A DNA stretch of 64,000 nucleotides, taken from positions 2,294,001 through 2,358,000 of the forward strand of contig NZ_CP031148.1 in assembly GCF_003342675.1 (NCBI RefSeq), given 5' to 3'. Origin of the DNA: Haloplanus rubicundus. GTDB lineage: Archaea; Halobacteriota; Halobacteria; Halobacteriales; Haloferacaceae. Both the position numbers and the translations under genes were made by a program. Below, one piece after another: positions 43,994 through 52,194 of the stretch (the stretch's first letter is position 1; each line of letters opens with the position of its first letter). The notes under the pieces were generated by a model. The model did not search any database and was not told where the DNA came from. It saw nothing but the letters and a program-made list of their open reading frames with translations.

Positions 43994-45838
43994 TCACTCC
44001 CCGTGTCGCGTCACACAGGTCGACAACCCCGTCACCTCCACCGGTTCGGAGTTGTCGGGCGAGTAGACGACCATCTGCCCTTTCGCCATGTACGGCACCT
44101 TGTCCTCCAGCTTCGGCGGGATGTTGACGCTCTTGATCGCGTCCTCGTCGCCCAGGTTGAGGACGAGTTTCGTGTTTACCTGCTTGAACACCGACTCCGC
44201 TACGTCCTGTGGGTCCTGCGTGATGAGGAACAGCCCGAGTCGTTCCTTGCGGCCCTGTTTGGCCGCCTCCGTGAACTTCGTGATCACCTTCCGCGCCTGC
44301 ACGCTCTCCGCGTCGGTGAGGAAGTTGTGTGCCTCGTCCATCCCCACGATCAGCGGCGTCTCCTCGATGCGGTCGTAGGTGGGGTCGTTCGACAGCTTCT
44401 CGTCGACCAGCAGGCTGGCGACGGCGAGGACGACCAGTTCCGTCGCCCGCGAGTCGTTGACGTGATACGTCGGCACCACGGTCAGCCCACCGGGACGGAC
44501 GAGTTCGTGGATCAGGTCGGTGACCGGGCGGGCGTCCCGGTCGAAGACCCGGCGAAAGGCGCTCCCGAGCGCTCGCCGGCGCACGGCGTCGAAGGTGGCC
44601 TCGTGGACCCGCCCCGACTCGTCGAGTTCCTCGCGGAGCGCCGGGTCGTCGAGATACGTCGTGAAGTCGTCGTACGTCCCGCCGTCGCCGTAGTCGTCGA
44701 AGAATCGGTCGAGCAGGTAGTCGAGCGCCTGATACTGGTTGTCGTTGAGGCGGGCGCCCGCGACCAGCCACGGCCGGTGCCGGACCATGCTGAACGGGAC
44801 GGTGAAGGACACCTGCTCGGCGCGGTGGTTGGCGCCGTCGTACGACGCCCCCCCGACTTCGGGGACGAACGCGATGGTGTCGTCGTGACCGCCGTGGGCG
44901 ACCCCCTCCCGGTCGAGTCGACGAGCGATATCGTCGTCCATGTCGGGGTTGTCGTCGTGCATCTGGGCGTACTCGTCCTGCGGGTCGAACTGGACCACCG
45001 CCGTCGCTACCTCGCGCCCGTCGTCCATCGGATACGCGGTGTCGAGGTACTGCCGGAGGACGTTCTTCGAGGCGTGGGTCTTCCCCGACCCCGTGCCGCC
45101 GGCGACGAGGGTGTGCCGGAAGACGAGGGGGTCGCCGTCCGCGTAGTCGTCTTTCAGCCGGTAGTCGATGGTCGGCGGCGACGCCGCGGTCCGCACCGTC
45201 TCGCCGCCCACCGAGAGGTGGCCGACGAAGACGCCCTCGCTCGGGATGGCCAGTCCCGTCTTGATCTGTTCGGCGTCGCTCGCCTCGCGCACCACCGCGC
45301 CCGGCTTGGGCACCCGGTCGACCATCCGCCGTTGCAGGTCCTCGCCGTCACCGGACTTCGTCCGGTTATCAGAGGCGCCTTGCGCCTCGCCCTCCGAGAA
45401 CAGAACCGCCACGGGGTCGAGCGACGCGACGAACTTGTAGTCCCGCTCCGCGAAGTCGTCTCGGCGCATCGCCCGCCGGGCGTGAATCTCGGTCGCGTCG
45501 TCGGCCTCGAACTCCTGGGCGTACTCCAGGGCCGTGATGCGACAGAACAGCGTCTCGTCGTCCGGATAGGGCACGAGGAGGTACTTCCCCAGCCGCACCG
45601 ACTCGCGGTTGTCGCTGGTGACGAAGGCTTCGAGCGTCGTCTCGTCGCCGTCCTCCGACACCCGGAGGCCCTGCGAGACGGAGATGGAGCCGAGGCCGCG
45701 GTCGGAGCCGGCGGGCGACACATCGTAGGGTTCGAAGTCGTCGGCAGCGGGGTCGGCGTTGGCGTCCGACGACGCCGGATCGGCCTCGCCGTCGGTGTCG
45801 TCGGAGGAGAAGTCGGTGAAGTCGCCGAGGTCGGACAT
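43994..45838 (-). CDS. HerA-like ATPase/translocase
   Basis: 614 aa. FtsK/HerA-superfamily: N-terminal HAS-barrel region after an acidic, disordered leader (about residues 1-45), Walker A AGGTGSGKTHASKN, Walker B PLIVGMDEAHNFL, and arginine-finger/sensor region KQGRKERLGLFLITQDPQDV. HerA works with NurA in DNA end resection. NurA is encoded at 54.3-55.6 kb with the surface cluster between them. HerA-like paralogues with other roles exist, so assignment to repair is probable, not certain. Confidence 0.82.
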   Translation of the reverse strand: MSDLGDFTDFSSDDTDGEADPASSDANADPAADDFEPYDVSPAGSDRGLGSISVSQGLRVSEDGDETTLEAFVTSDNRESVRLGKYLLVPYPDDETLFCRITALEYAQEFEADDATEIHARRAMRRDDFAERDYKFVASLDPVAVLFSEGEAQGASDNRTKSGDGEDLQRRMVDRVPKPGAVVREASDAEQIKTGLAIPSEGVFVGHLSVGGETVRTAASPPTIDYRLKDDYADGDPLVFRHTLVAGGTGSGKTHASKNVLRQYLDTAYPMDDGREVATAVVQFDPQDEYAQMHDDNPDMDDDIARRLDREGVAHGGHDDTIAFVPEVGGASYDGANHRAEQVSFTVPFSMVRHRPWLVAGARLNDNQYQALDYLLDRFFDDYGDGGTYDDFTTYLDDPALREELDESGRVHEATFDAVRRRALGSAFRRVFDRDARPVTDLIHELVRPGGLTVVPTYHVNDSRATELVVLAVASLLVDEKLSNDPTYDRIEETPLIVGMDEAHNFLTDAESVQARKVITKFTEAAKQGRKERLGLFLITQDPQDVAESVFKQVNTKLVLNLGDEDAIKSVNIPPKLEDKVPYMAKGQMVVYSPDNSEPVEVTGLSTCVTRHGE

Positions 45839-45883
45839 GTCCGCTACCACGGACGATGGGCTCAAACCGCTTTCGGCGCCGGG

Positions 45884-47059
45884 CTACGACTCGTCGGCGC
45901 CGCCGTCGCCCTCGCTGTCGGCGTCGGGGGGTCGCCCCGTCGACGCCCCGTCCCGCTCGTCCGCCACGACGGCCTCGCCCCTCGGCGGCGTGTACGCGTA
46001 CAGCAGCCCCTCGTGGGGGACGTAGAAGGCCGCTCCGTCCGGCCGCTCGAACACGCGGGCGTCGACGTCGATGGCGGTGTCGACCAGCCCCGAAAGCGAG
46101 TCGACGTCGACCCGCGGGCGGTCGAGGACGGCCGACGGGAGCCGGGCGGTCGTGATCCAGTCGTCGAACTCCTCGCGCGTCGACTCGAAGTCCAGACGGT
46201 CGCGTTCGGCCACCGAGACGGCCAACTGACCGTCGTATCGACCGTACGTGAGGCCTGCGAGGCCGACGACGCCGATCAGCAACGCGACCGGACCGCCGAC
46301 CCGCCACGCCGGGCCGTACGTCCGCTCGCGGGTGATTCGCTCGGTCGTCGAGCCGGTGACCGCCTGTCCACCCGTCTCGCCGGGCGCGTACGTCGATCCG
46401 TCGACACCGACGGGGAGACGGTACGTCGCGCTCCGCTCGACCGGCTGGCCGTTGACCTCGCCGTCGAGAGCCACCGTGTTGATCACCGTGATCCGGGTCG
46501 AACCCGGCGTCCCGCCGAGCCGCTCGGTGACGTTCGCCGCCCGGTTGGCGACCCGACTGACGTTCCGGGAGAACGTCGTCCGGACCGGCTCGCCGGGCGT
46601 CACGCCGCTCGCGTCGGTCGTGCCCAGCGGCTCCTCGATCCGCCAGTACTCGACGGTCGATCCGTCCTCACCCTCCTCGACCGCCCGGACGACGAGCGTC
46701 TGCTCGACGGCGACGTCGACGCTCCCACCGCCGCTGGCCGCGTACTCGAAGGCGAAGGTGCCGTCGAGCCGCGGGCTGACGGTCAGGAAGTACGCCGGCC
46801 GGTCCGAGAGTTCGGTTCCCGTCGCGTAGAGCGGGTTCGGCTCGGTCACCGTCGCCGCCGTGGTGTAGCTGCCGTTGCCCTCCCAGCTCGACACCTGTCG
46901 TTCCTCGACGGTCGTTCCCGGCGCCGCGTAGGCGGTGTACGCGACGTATCCACCCGCGCCGGCGACGACGACGGCGACCAGTGCGACGGCCCAGAACCAC
47001 TCGTCGAGGATCGCGCGTACGCGCACCCCCAACAAATCTCGATCGCCCCCCAGCGACAT
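45884..47059 (-). CDS. DUF5305-family membrane protein
   Basis: 391 aa. Topology: short cytoplasmic N-terminus, helix at about 24-44, a large extracytoplasmic beta-rich domain (45-265), second helix (about 275-292), and a cytoplasmic C-terminal domain ending in a charged tail. This matches, from memory, DUF5305 proteins. These commonly lie next to archaeal signal peptidase and DUF1102 genes, as here (immediately downstream of the peptidase). A role in the export or assembly of the surface proteins is inferred from context. Confidence 0.75.
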   Translation of the reverse strand: MSLGGDRDLLGVRVRAILDEWFWAVALVAVVVAGAGGYVAYTAYAAPGTTVEERQVSSWEGNGSYTTAATVTEPNPLYATGTELSDRPAYFLTVSPRLDGTFAFEYAASGGGSVDVAVEQTLVVRAVEEGEDGSTVEYWRIEEPLGTTDASGVTPGEPVRTTFSRNVSRVANRAANVTERLGGTPGSTRITVINTVALDGEVNGQPVERSATYRLPVGVDGSTYAPGETGGQAVTGSTTERITRERTYGPAWRVGGPVALLIGVVGLAGLTYGRYDGQLAVSVAERDRLDFESTREEFDDWITTARLPSAVLDRPRVDVDSLSGLVDTAIDVDARVFERPDGAAFYVPHEGLLYAYTPPRGEAVVADERDGASTGRPPDADSEGDGGADES

Positions 47060-47081
47060 GGCCGGTTCGTTTCCGGCGGGG

Positions 47082-47092
47082 ACTTAAAAACG
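47082..47092 (-). promoter_or_regulatory. Promoter of the DUF5305 gene
   Basis: Minus-strand CGTTTTTAAGT lies about 28 bases before the ATG at 47059, inside the 51-bp gap after the signal peptidase gene. The DUF5305 gene may therefore be transcribed separately as well as by read-through. Confidence 0.4.
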
Positions 47093-47110
47093 TTGAGCAA
47101 GCGACAACGG

Positions 47111-48262
47111 TCAGCCGAACCGGTTCGCCAGCCGGCGGAGCGTCGACGGACCGTCCCGAGAGTGGGAGCGGACGCGACCGGTGCCGACCACCGCCATCCC
47201 GACGAGATACATCGTCCCCCCGAGCAGCGCGTCGATGACGACGATGGGGAGCCACGGGTGGACACGGTAGAGTGCGACGACGACGGGCTCCGGGAGGACG
47301 GCGAGATACCGGTACTCGGTGAGGAAGTAGCGGTAGTATCCCGTCTCGGGCGGCGCCGTGAGCGTCAGATCGACCCGCCCCTCACCCCGACTCCCGACGT
47401 AGACGTGCTCCGAGTCGACGGCGACGCCGTCGCTGGAGTCGAAGTAGACGTGGACCGGCACTAGCCCGGCGTTGGGGACGGCGTACGGGACCGTCGACGA
47501 CTCACCTTGCCGGATGGTCGTCGGCTGCTCCGAGTCGAACTCCGCGCTGACGACGCCGAACTCCTGTGTGCCCGCAGGGACGACCATCGCCGCCGTCGCG
47601 GTGGAGACGACCAGCAGGGCGAGTGCGACCATCACGAGCCGCGTCGAGACGCCGTCGTCGCGGCTCCGGCTTCGCTCCCGACCCTTGCTCCGGTCGTCGC
47701 CAAGCACGAGGTCGAGGACGTACGCGAGCGCCGATCCGGCGAGGAGGAGGTAGGTCAACCCCTGCGGTCCGAGCAGCGAGCGGGTGCCGAGCGTGGCCGC
47801 GATCCACCGCTGGGCGCCCGAAATCACGTCCTGGACGCCCACGACGACCGTCCCGAGGTTCGGAATTACGACGACGGTGCCCCCCACTTGCAGCGCCTTC
47901 GCGACGATCTGGGCCTCCTTCACCGGGGGTTCGCCGCCGTCCTGATCGGTGAAGGGGTTGGCGTCGCCCCTGGTTACGTACCCCCGCTCCGTCTCGCCGA
48001 CGACGCGGTGGGTGGTGAGACCGCCGCCCTGAATCTCCTCGGCGCGGAACGTGATCACGTCGCCTTCCTCGACCTCCCCAGCGACCGCCGACGGCACGGC
48101 GACGAAGCCATCGCCGGGCTCCATCGTCGGCGCCATGCTCCCCGTCTCGACGTAGCTGAGGAGGACGGGCTGGCCGAGAAACTGGCCGGCGAGGAGCGAG
48201 ACGACCACGAGGACGAGGAAGAGTTCGAGTCCCAGTGTGAGGAGGCGGCGGGCCGACGGCAT
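47111..48262 (-). CDS. Signal peptidase I, archaeal Ser/His (SipW/Sec11-like) type
   Basis: 383 aa. N-terminal helix, then the catalytic Ser42 in ETGSMAPTMEPGDG. The base is a His (His85 in THRVVGE) rather than Lys, with Asp100 or Asp106 near (RGDANPFTDQDG): the Ser-His-Asp arrangement of archaeal, eukaryotic and SipW-type enzymes. A second hydrophobic half (residues about 160-383) includes more helices and a beta-rich domain, far longer than a housekeeping Sec11. Its place among DUF1102 genes suggests dedicated processing of those proteins. Confidence 0.9.
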   Translation of the reverse strand: MPSARRLLTLGLELFLVLVVVSLLAGQFLGQPVLLSYVETGSMAPTMEPGDGFVAVPSAVAGEVEEGDVITFRAEEIQGGGLTTHRVVGETERGYVTRGDANPFTDQDGGEPPVKEAQIVAKALQVGGTVVVIPNLGTVVVGVQDVISGAQRWIAATLGTRSLLGPQGLTYLLLAGSALAYVLDLVLGDDRSKGRERSRSRDDGVSTRLVMVALALLVVSTATAAMVVPAGTQEFGVVSAEFDSEQPTTIRQGESSTVPYAVPNAGLVPVHVYFDSSDGVAVDSEHVYVGSRGEGRVDLTLTAPPETGYYRYFLTEYRYLAVLPEPVVVALYRVHPWLPIVVIDALLGGTMYLVGMAVVGTGRVRSHSRDGPSTLRRLANRFG

Positions 48263-48325
48263 CTATCCACACGAACGCGAGCCGGGGCAAAAAACCTCGG
48301 TCGGCAGGGTAGCGCTCGGCGGGAG

Positions 48326-49852
48326 CTACTCCCGCAACCGACGGACGAGCGCCAGCACCACCACCACCCCGACGAGGGCGACGAGCCACAGCGTCTCGGT
48401 CGGCGCCCCACCAGCCGGTTCGACGATCGGCGGTTCCGCGTCGGCCGGCGTCCCGGCCGGCGAGTCGTCAGTCGACGGGGTGGCGGGCGGCGACGCCGCG
48501 GCGCCGCCCGGCGGTCCCTCGGCGTCGCGTCCGGTGTTCGTCTCCGGCCTCTCGACGACGAGCCGTCCGGCGTCGGCCGACCCGACCCGAACCGCGTAGG
48601 TGCCCGCATCCGACGGATCGACCCGGAACGACAGCGTCGTCGATTCGCCGGGGTTCAGGTCGACCCGCCGCTCCGCGACCGGGTCGCCGTCGAGAGTCAG
48701 GGCGATGGTCCGTGCCCCGGACGCGTCGCCCGCGTTCGTCACCTCGGCCGTCACGGTCGTTCGCTCGCCGGCCGTGATCGATTCCGACCCGAGGTCCGCG
48801 CTCGTCACCCGCAGGTCGGGCACCGCCGCGGCGACGACGAACGTCGAGAAGCCGGGCGTCTCGGTTTCGAGGAACACCCGCTCGTCGGTCCGGCCGACCA
48901 CCTCGACGCCGCGCTCGGACCACTCGTGCCCATCGTATCGGTAGACTGTCAGGTACTCGGAGGCGTACCCGGCCGCCTCCAGATACGCGCGGTCGACGGC
49001 GAACCGGAGCGTCGCTCGCTCGACCGCCCCCCGACGCTCCACGACGCGGACGGCCCCGAGCGGACGCACGCCCGCGTCCGCAGGGAGCGCGCCCGCCGAA
49101 TCGGGCGGCGTCACGCTCACGTCGAGGTCGAGGTCCCCGCCGTCACTCACGACCGACAGTTCGTCGAGCGTCAGGGCGCCGTCGCCGGCGCGGGCGACGA
49201 CCAGGCGGTCCAAATCGAGCGTGATGGAGCGCCCGGCTGTGGTGTCCCGGAGGGTCAGGACGCGGCTCGTCGGGGTCGGGCTCGTGATTCGGGTCGTCGC
49301 CGGTTCGTCGGGATCGGTCGCGGCGATCCCCGATTCGGGACTGGGCGTCGCCGTATCGGTGCCGGTGTCGGGATCGGCCACCTGCGCGCGGACGGTGAAC
49401 TCGCTCGATTCGGGCGGTTCGGCGCCTTCGGTGTCGACGACGACGCCCACGGCCACCGACTCGTCCGGCGCCAGCGTGACGGCGTCGGCGTGGGCGTCGA
49501 CCGGCGCGCCGTCCGCGAGGAACGTGATCCCCGCGGCGTCGCTCGTGATCCAGACCGTCGCTGCGGCGTCGCCGTCGTAGTGGATGCGGAAGGCGTCCGC
49601 GACGTACGTGCGGGCCTCGGGATTGAGACCGTCGCCAGCGAGGGCGGGGTTCGAGGTCGTGAAATCGAGGGCGAGAGTGCCGGTGTCGGTGATGGTGACG
49701 TAGTCGGCGTTGGCGCTGTTTTCGGTGGTGAGGGTGACGTTGGCGGAGGCGGGGTCGGTCGCCCGTTCCGTCAGTGGTGCTGCGACGGTGGGGAGTGCGA
49801 GCGCTATCGTCGCGAGCGTGAGGGCGACGAGGGCGGTTCGGCGTCGTGACAT
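48326..49852 (-). CDS. Surface protein: DUF1102-like, PGF-pre-PGF and CARDB domains
   Basis: 508 aa. Signal peptide (residues 1-25), an N-terminal domain with GLNPEARTYVADAFRI that parallels GLNPDARTAFHDLFEV in the DUF1102 protein at 50685-51377, a Thr/Pro/Glu-rich linker, a PGF-pre-PGF domain (ERGVEVVGR ... ETPGFSTFVVAA), a CARDB-like domain, a disordered Pro/Thr segment and a C-terminal helix with basic residues. It is membrane-anchored at the cell surface, likely an anchor or minor subunit of the assembly built from the DUF1102 proteins. Confidence 0.75.
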   Translation of the reverse strand: MSRRRTALVALTLATIALALPTVAAPLTERATDPASANVTLTTENSANADYVTITDTGTLALDFTTSNPALAGDGLNPEARTYVADAFRIHYDGDAAATVWITSDAAGITFLADGAPVDAHADAVTLAPDESVAVGVVVDTEGAEPPESSEFTVRAQVADPDTGTDTATPSPESGIAATDPDEPATTRITSPTPTSRVLTLRDTTAGRSITLDLDRLVVARAGDGALTLDELSVVSDGGDLDLDVSVTPPDSAGALPADAGVRPLGAVRVVERRGAVERATLRFAVDRAYLEAAGYASEYLTVYRYDGHEWSERGVEVVGRTDERVFLETETPGFSTFVVAAAVPDLRVTSADLGSESITAGERTTVTAEVTNAGDASGARTIALTLDGDPVAERRVDLNPGESTTLSFRVDPSDAGTYAVRVGSADAGRLVVERPETNTGRDAEGPPGGAAASPPATPSTDDSPAGTPADAEPPIVEPAGGAPTETLWLVALVGVVVVLALVRRLRE

Positions 49853-49920
49853 GGTTCGGTTGGGTGCGTGGGGGACCACTCGCACCCGCGGGTTCGTGTT
49901 GGGCACGCGGCTACACGTAT

Positions 49921-49940
49921 TTTGTATTAACGTGATTGAA
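49921..49940 (-). promoter_or_regulatory. Shared upstream element, copy 2
   Basis: TTTGTATTAACGTGATTGAA on the plus strand matches 16 of 20 positions of copy 1 at 51431-51450. It lies 68 nt before the ATG of the PGF-pre-PGF gene. Read on the minus strand TTAATACAAA could act as a TATA box. Confidence 0.5.
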
Positions 49941-49943
49941 GCA

Positions 49944-49956
49944 GCCCGCAGCGGGC
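49944..49956 (-). terminator. GC-rich palindrome between surface genes
   Basis: GCCCGC-A-GCGGGC is a perfect 13-bp palindrome between the DUF1102 gene (stop at 50070) and the next promoter. It could form a 3-prime hairpin; no T-run follows, so a terminator role is weak. Confidence 0.3.
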
Positions 49957-50069
49957 AGAGGCTGCGCAGTCAAACCGGTGGCCGAGCCGACCGCAATCGT
50001 CGAGCTGTCGTCCGAAGGTGGCTGGACGCGTTGTGCTTCGAAGGCGCGACACACCCCGTGGGAATCGGT

Positions 50070-50654
50070 CTACTCCAGTATTCCAGAGGGGCCACGCGGC
50101 GCATCAGACGCTTGTTCGGTTATCGGATCTGCACGGATCCGCAACGCGAGTTGATACTGCTGTACGTTGGCGTCACCCGTTTCGATGAAGAGGCCTGCGT
50201 TGAACGACTCACCAGGGTAGAGTTCGGTTGCGTCCGCCTCGGAGGTGAGCAACTGGTTCCGGTCGCTATCGACCAGTCCGAGGCGTTCGAATCCAGACGG
50301 AACGTTTCGGCCGCTACCAAACACCTCGACTGGATCGGACCCCTGATTGGAGATCACGAGTAGATCCCCGAACGTGTATCGGGAGTTCGGCTGCACACCG
50401 TTTCCCTCGGGCGTGTCACCGATTCCCGCCCGAGTTTTGATACCGGGAATATAGAACTCGAGTTGACCGCCACTAGTAGTCGTCCTGCTGAGGTCCGAGG
50501 ACGGATCGAGGCTGAGGTACGCATCGTCGTCGTCCTCCACATCGACAGAGACGGTCCGCTCAGCACGCGCACTTGTGAACGCCCCCGTACCAGTGACTGC
50601 ACCGGCAGCAAGGGAGAGGCTTCCGAGCCCGAAGAGGAACCGACGTCGTCTCAT
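50070..50654 (-). CDS. DUF1102 secreted protein A
   Basis: 194 aa. Signal peptide with Tat-like MRRRRFLFGLGSLSLAAGAV and the SipW-type stretch GTGAFTSARA. Cleavage after Ala31 would expose ERTVSVDVEDDDDAYLSL. The mature protein is a small acidic beta-sandwich with GVQPNSRYTFGDLLVISNQGSDPV, reminiscent of the TasA/camelysin pattern of PGD then FxVxNxG. It starts 30 bp after the related gene and is co-transcribed. No Cys. It is a candidate fibre or surface-layer subunit. Confidence 0.8.
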   Translation of the reverse strand: MRRRRFLFGLGSLSLAAGAVTGTGAFTSARAERTVSVDVEDDDDAYLSLDPSSDLSRTTTSGGQLEFYIPGIKTRAGIGDTPEGNGVQPNSRYTFGDLLVISNQGSDPVEVFGSGRNVPSGFERLGLVDSDRNQLLTSEADATELYPGESFNAGLFIETGDANVQQYQLALRIRADPITEQASDAPRGPSGILE

Positions 50655-50684
50655 ATATTAGGGGGCGAGGATTAGCAGTGACGT

Positions 50685-51377
50685 TTAAGTCGATCCGGTG
50701 ATGTCACGTTCGCCGCCGGTTTCGACGGCGAAGGCGTACAGTCCCACGTCGCTCTCGGAGAGCGTGCTCGGATCGAAGCTGTCACCGGTTTCGATCGAGA
50801 GGTCGACGCTCGCCGTCTGTCCGGGCGTGAGGACCTTTTCTTGACCACTGGTACGCCAGACGCGGCCACCGGCGTCGAGCTTGTTCGCCGAGGGATTCCC
50901 GATGCCGGTCGAATTCGCGTTCCCTTCCGAATCCGTTTCGTCGTAGGCGTACACGACGTTGATGCCAGCGTAGTCCTGAAGCAGATCCGGAAGACTGCCC
51001 GAGGAGGGAGCGCTCGTTCCCGCCGGAGGATTGTCGATACCAACCTGGTTCTTCGCCACGCCGACGGAGAAGGCAACATCGTTCTGACCGTTGTTCTGGA
51101 CCTCGAACAGATCGTGGAACGCGGTCCGTGCGTCCGGATTCAGACCCGTGCTGTTGTTGTTGTAACCCGATGCAAAGTCGATCTGCAGCTGGCCGTTTGC
51201 ATCTTGACTAACCCGTTCGTCGGTCCCACTGAGTGCGAGGAACGCGTTGCTGTCAGTAACGACGTTGACAGAAACGGTCCGCTCGGCCGTCACACTCGTA
51301 AACGCACCAGTACCAGTCACGGCCGCCGCGCCAGCGGCCAGCGATCCCACACCAGCGATGAACTTTCGCCGTTGCAT
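50685..51377 (-). CDS. DUF1102 secreted protein B
   Basis: 230 aa. Signal peptide MQRRKFIAGVGSLAAGAAAV then GTGAFTSVTA, with cleavage after Ala31 exposing ERTVSVNVVTDSNAFLAL. Core motif GLNPDARTAFHDLFEVQNNGQNDVAFSV. Larger than protein A by a loop around residues 120-150. Base composition is lower in GC than flanking genes. It shares an upstream 20-bp element with the PGF-pre-PGF gene. A start at 51377 is chosen so that the RR motif is at the N-terminus. Confidence 0.82.
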   Translation of the reverse strand: MQRRKFIAGVGSLAAGAAAVTGTGAFTSVTAERTVSVNVVTDSNAFLALSGTDERVSQDANGQLQIDFASGYNNNSTGLNPDARTAFHDLFEVQNNGQNDVAFSVGVAKNQVGIDNPPAGTSAPSSGSLPDLLQDYAGINVVYAYDETDSEGNANSTGIGNPSANKLDAGGRVWRTSGQEKVLTPGQTASVDLSIETGDSFDPSTLSESDVGLYAFAVETGGERDITGST

Positions 51378-51657
51378 TGTTGTCCACGTGCCCCGTCCGG
51401 AGCACATCACACCCCTGGACCCCTACCCCGTTTGTAGTAAGCCGATTGAACCGTCTACAACGAGGGGATAGAACCGGTTCAACGACCACGTATCCCGGTT
51501 TCAGGGTGGCGTTGATCCGCCTTCGAACGGTCGTTGATCGGGGCGTTGGCCGGGGCTGAAAGCCAGTCATCGATTTGATAATGATGGTCATTTATGTGCG
51601 AAGGCGTGTTCAGAATCGGCCGACCCGGACGCGTTCGCTGGGGGGGACTCGAACGAC
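51378..51657. promoter_or_regulatory. Divergent control region of the surface cluster
   Basis: This 280-bp region lies between DUF1102 protein B and the HTH regulator. It holds the 20-bp element at 51431-51450, a perfect inverted repeat TTGAACCG (51446-51453) / CGGTTCAA (51475-51482), the palindrome GAACCGGTTC (51471-51480) and TTGTAG (51432-51437) / CTACAA (51455-51460). The nested repeats suggest a compact operator, perhaps for the adjacent regulator. CATTTATG near 51590 may be its TATA box. Confidence 0.45.
51431..51450 (-). promoter_or_regulatory. Shared upstream element, copy 1
   Basis: TTTGTAGTAAGCCGATTGAA on the plus strand, 53 nt before the ATG of DUF1102 protein B. The other copy is 49921-49940. 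On the minus strand the common core is TTCAATC-N3-TTA-N-TACAAA, which could contain a TATA box plus an upstream site. Confidence 0.5.
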
Positions 51658-52194
51658 ATGAGCTTGGCACGAGACGACGTATACGAGGTGTTGAGTAACC
51701 GACGACGGCGGTTCGTCATTCACTACCTGCAGCGGAACGGTCCGCGGGCGGCCCTGGGGACGCTCGCGGAGCACGTCGCCGCCTGGGAGGACGGCATCGA
51801 CGTCGAGGCCGTGGGGTCGGCCGCGCGCAAGAACGTCTACACGTCGCTGCAGCAGTTCCACCTGCCGAAGATGGAGAAACTGGATCTGGTGATCTTCCAC
51901 CAGCGCGACGGCGAGGTGGAACTCACCGACGTCGCCGCCGACGTCGACCTCTACCTGGAAGTCGTGGAGGGCCACGACGTGCCCTGGAGCCTCTACTACC
52001 TCGGAGTCGGGGCGCTCGCCGGGGGCGTGATGCTCGGCCACGCGCTCGACCTGCCGCTGCTCGTGGGGCTGGGCGACGTGGACCTGGCGGTGTTCACCGT
52101 CATCGCCATCGCCACGATGGCGCTGATCCACACCTACTACACCCGCGGGATGCGTCTCGGAACCGACGGGCCGCCACCCGAAGTCGAGCGATGA
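51658..52194 (+). CDS. Membrane-bound winged-HTH regulator (DUF7344-like)
   Basis: 178 aa. The N-terminal HTH (DVYEVLSNRRRRFVIHYLQRNG ... LGTLAEHVAAWEDG, then RKNVYTSLQQFHLPKMEKLDLV) is the haloarchaeal ArsR-like/DUF7344 type. It is followed by two membrane helices (about residues 115-135 and 140-158). It is membrane-anchored and probably senses the envelope. Its stop overlaps the next gene by 4 bp (ATGA), and it is divergent from DUF1102 protein B, so it likely controls the cluster. Confidence 0.78.
   Translation: MSLARDDVYEVLSNRRRRFVIHYLQRNGPRAALGTLAEHVAAWEDGIDVEAVGSAARKNVYTSLQQFHLPKMEKLDLVIFHQRDGEVELTDVAADVDLYLEVVEGHDVPWSLYYLGVGALAGGVMLGHALDLPLLVGLGDVDLAVFTVIAIATMALIHTYYTRGMRLGTDGPPPEVER

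Noticed and set aside
44003-47464. A 1153-codon open frame on the plus strand
   Set aside because: It is antisense to the HerA-like and DUF5305 genes, has Arg/His/Asp/Val-rich low-complexity translation and no domain. Long spurious frames are expected in GC-rich haloarchaeal DNA opposite real genes.
51640-51657. GGGGGGACTCGAACGAC resembling a tRNA T-arm end
   Set aside because: No acceptor stem, D-arm or anticodon arm can be folded around it. It simply precedes the HTH gene start.
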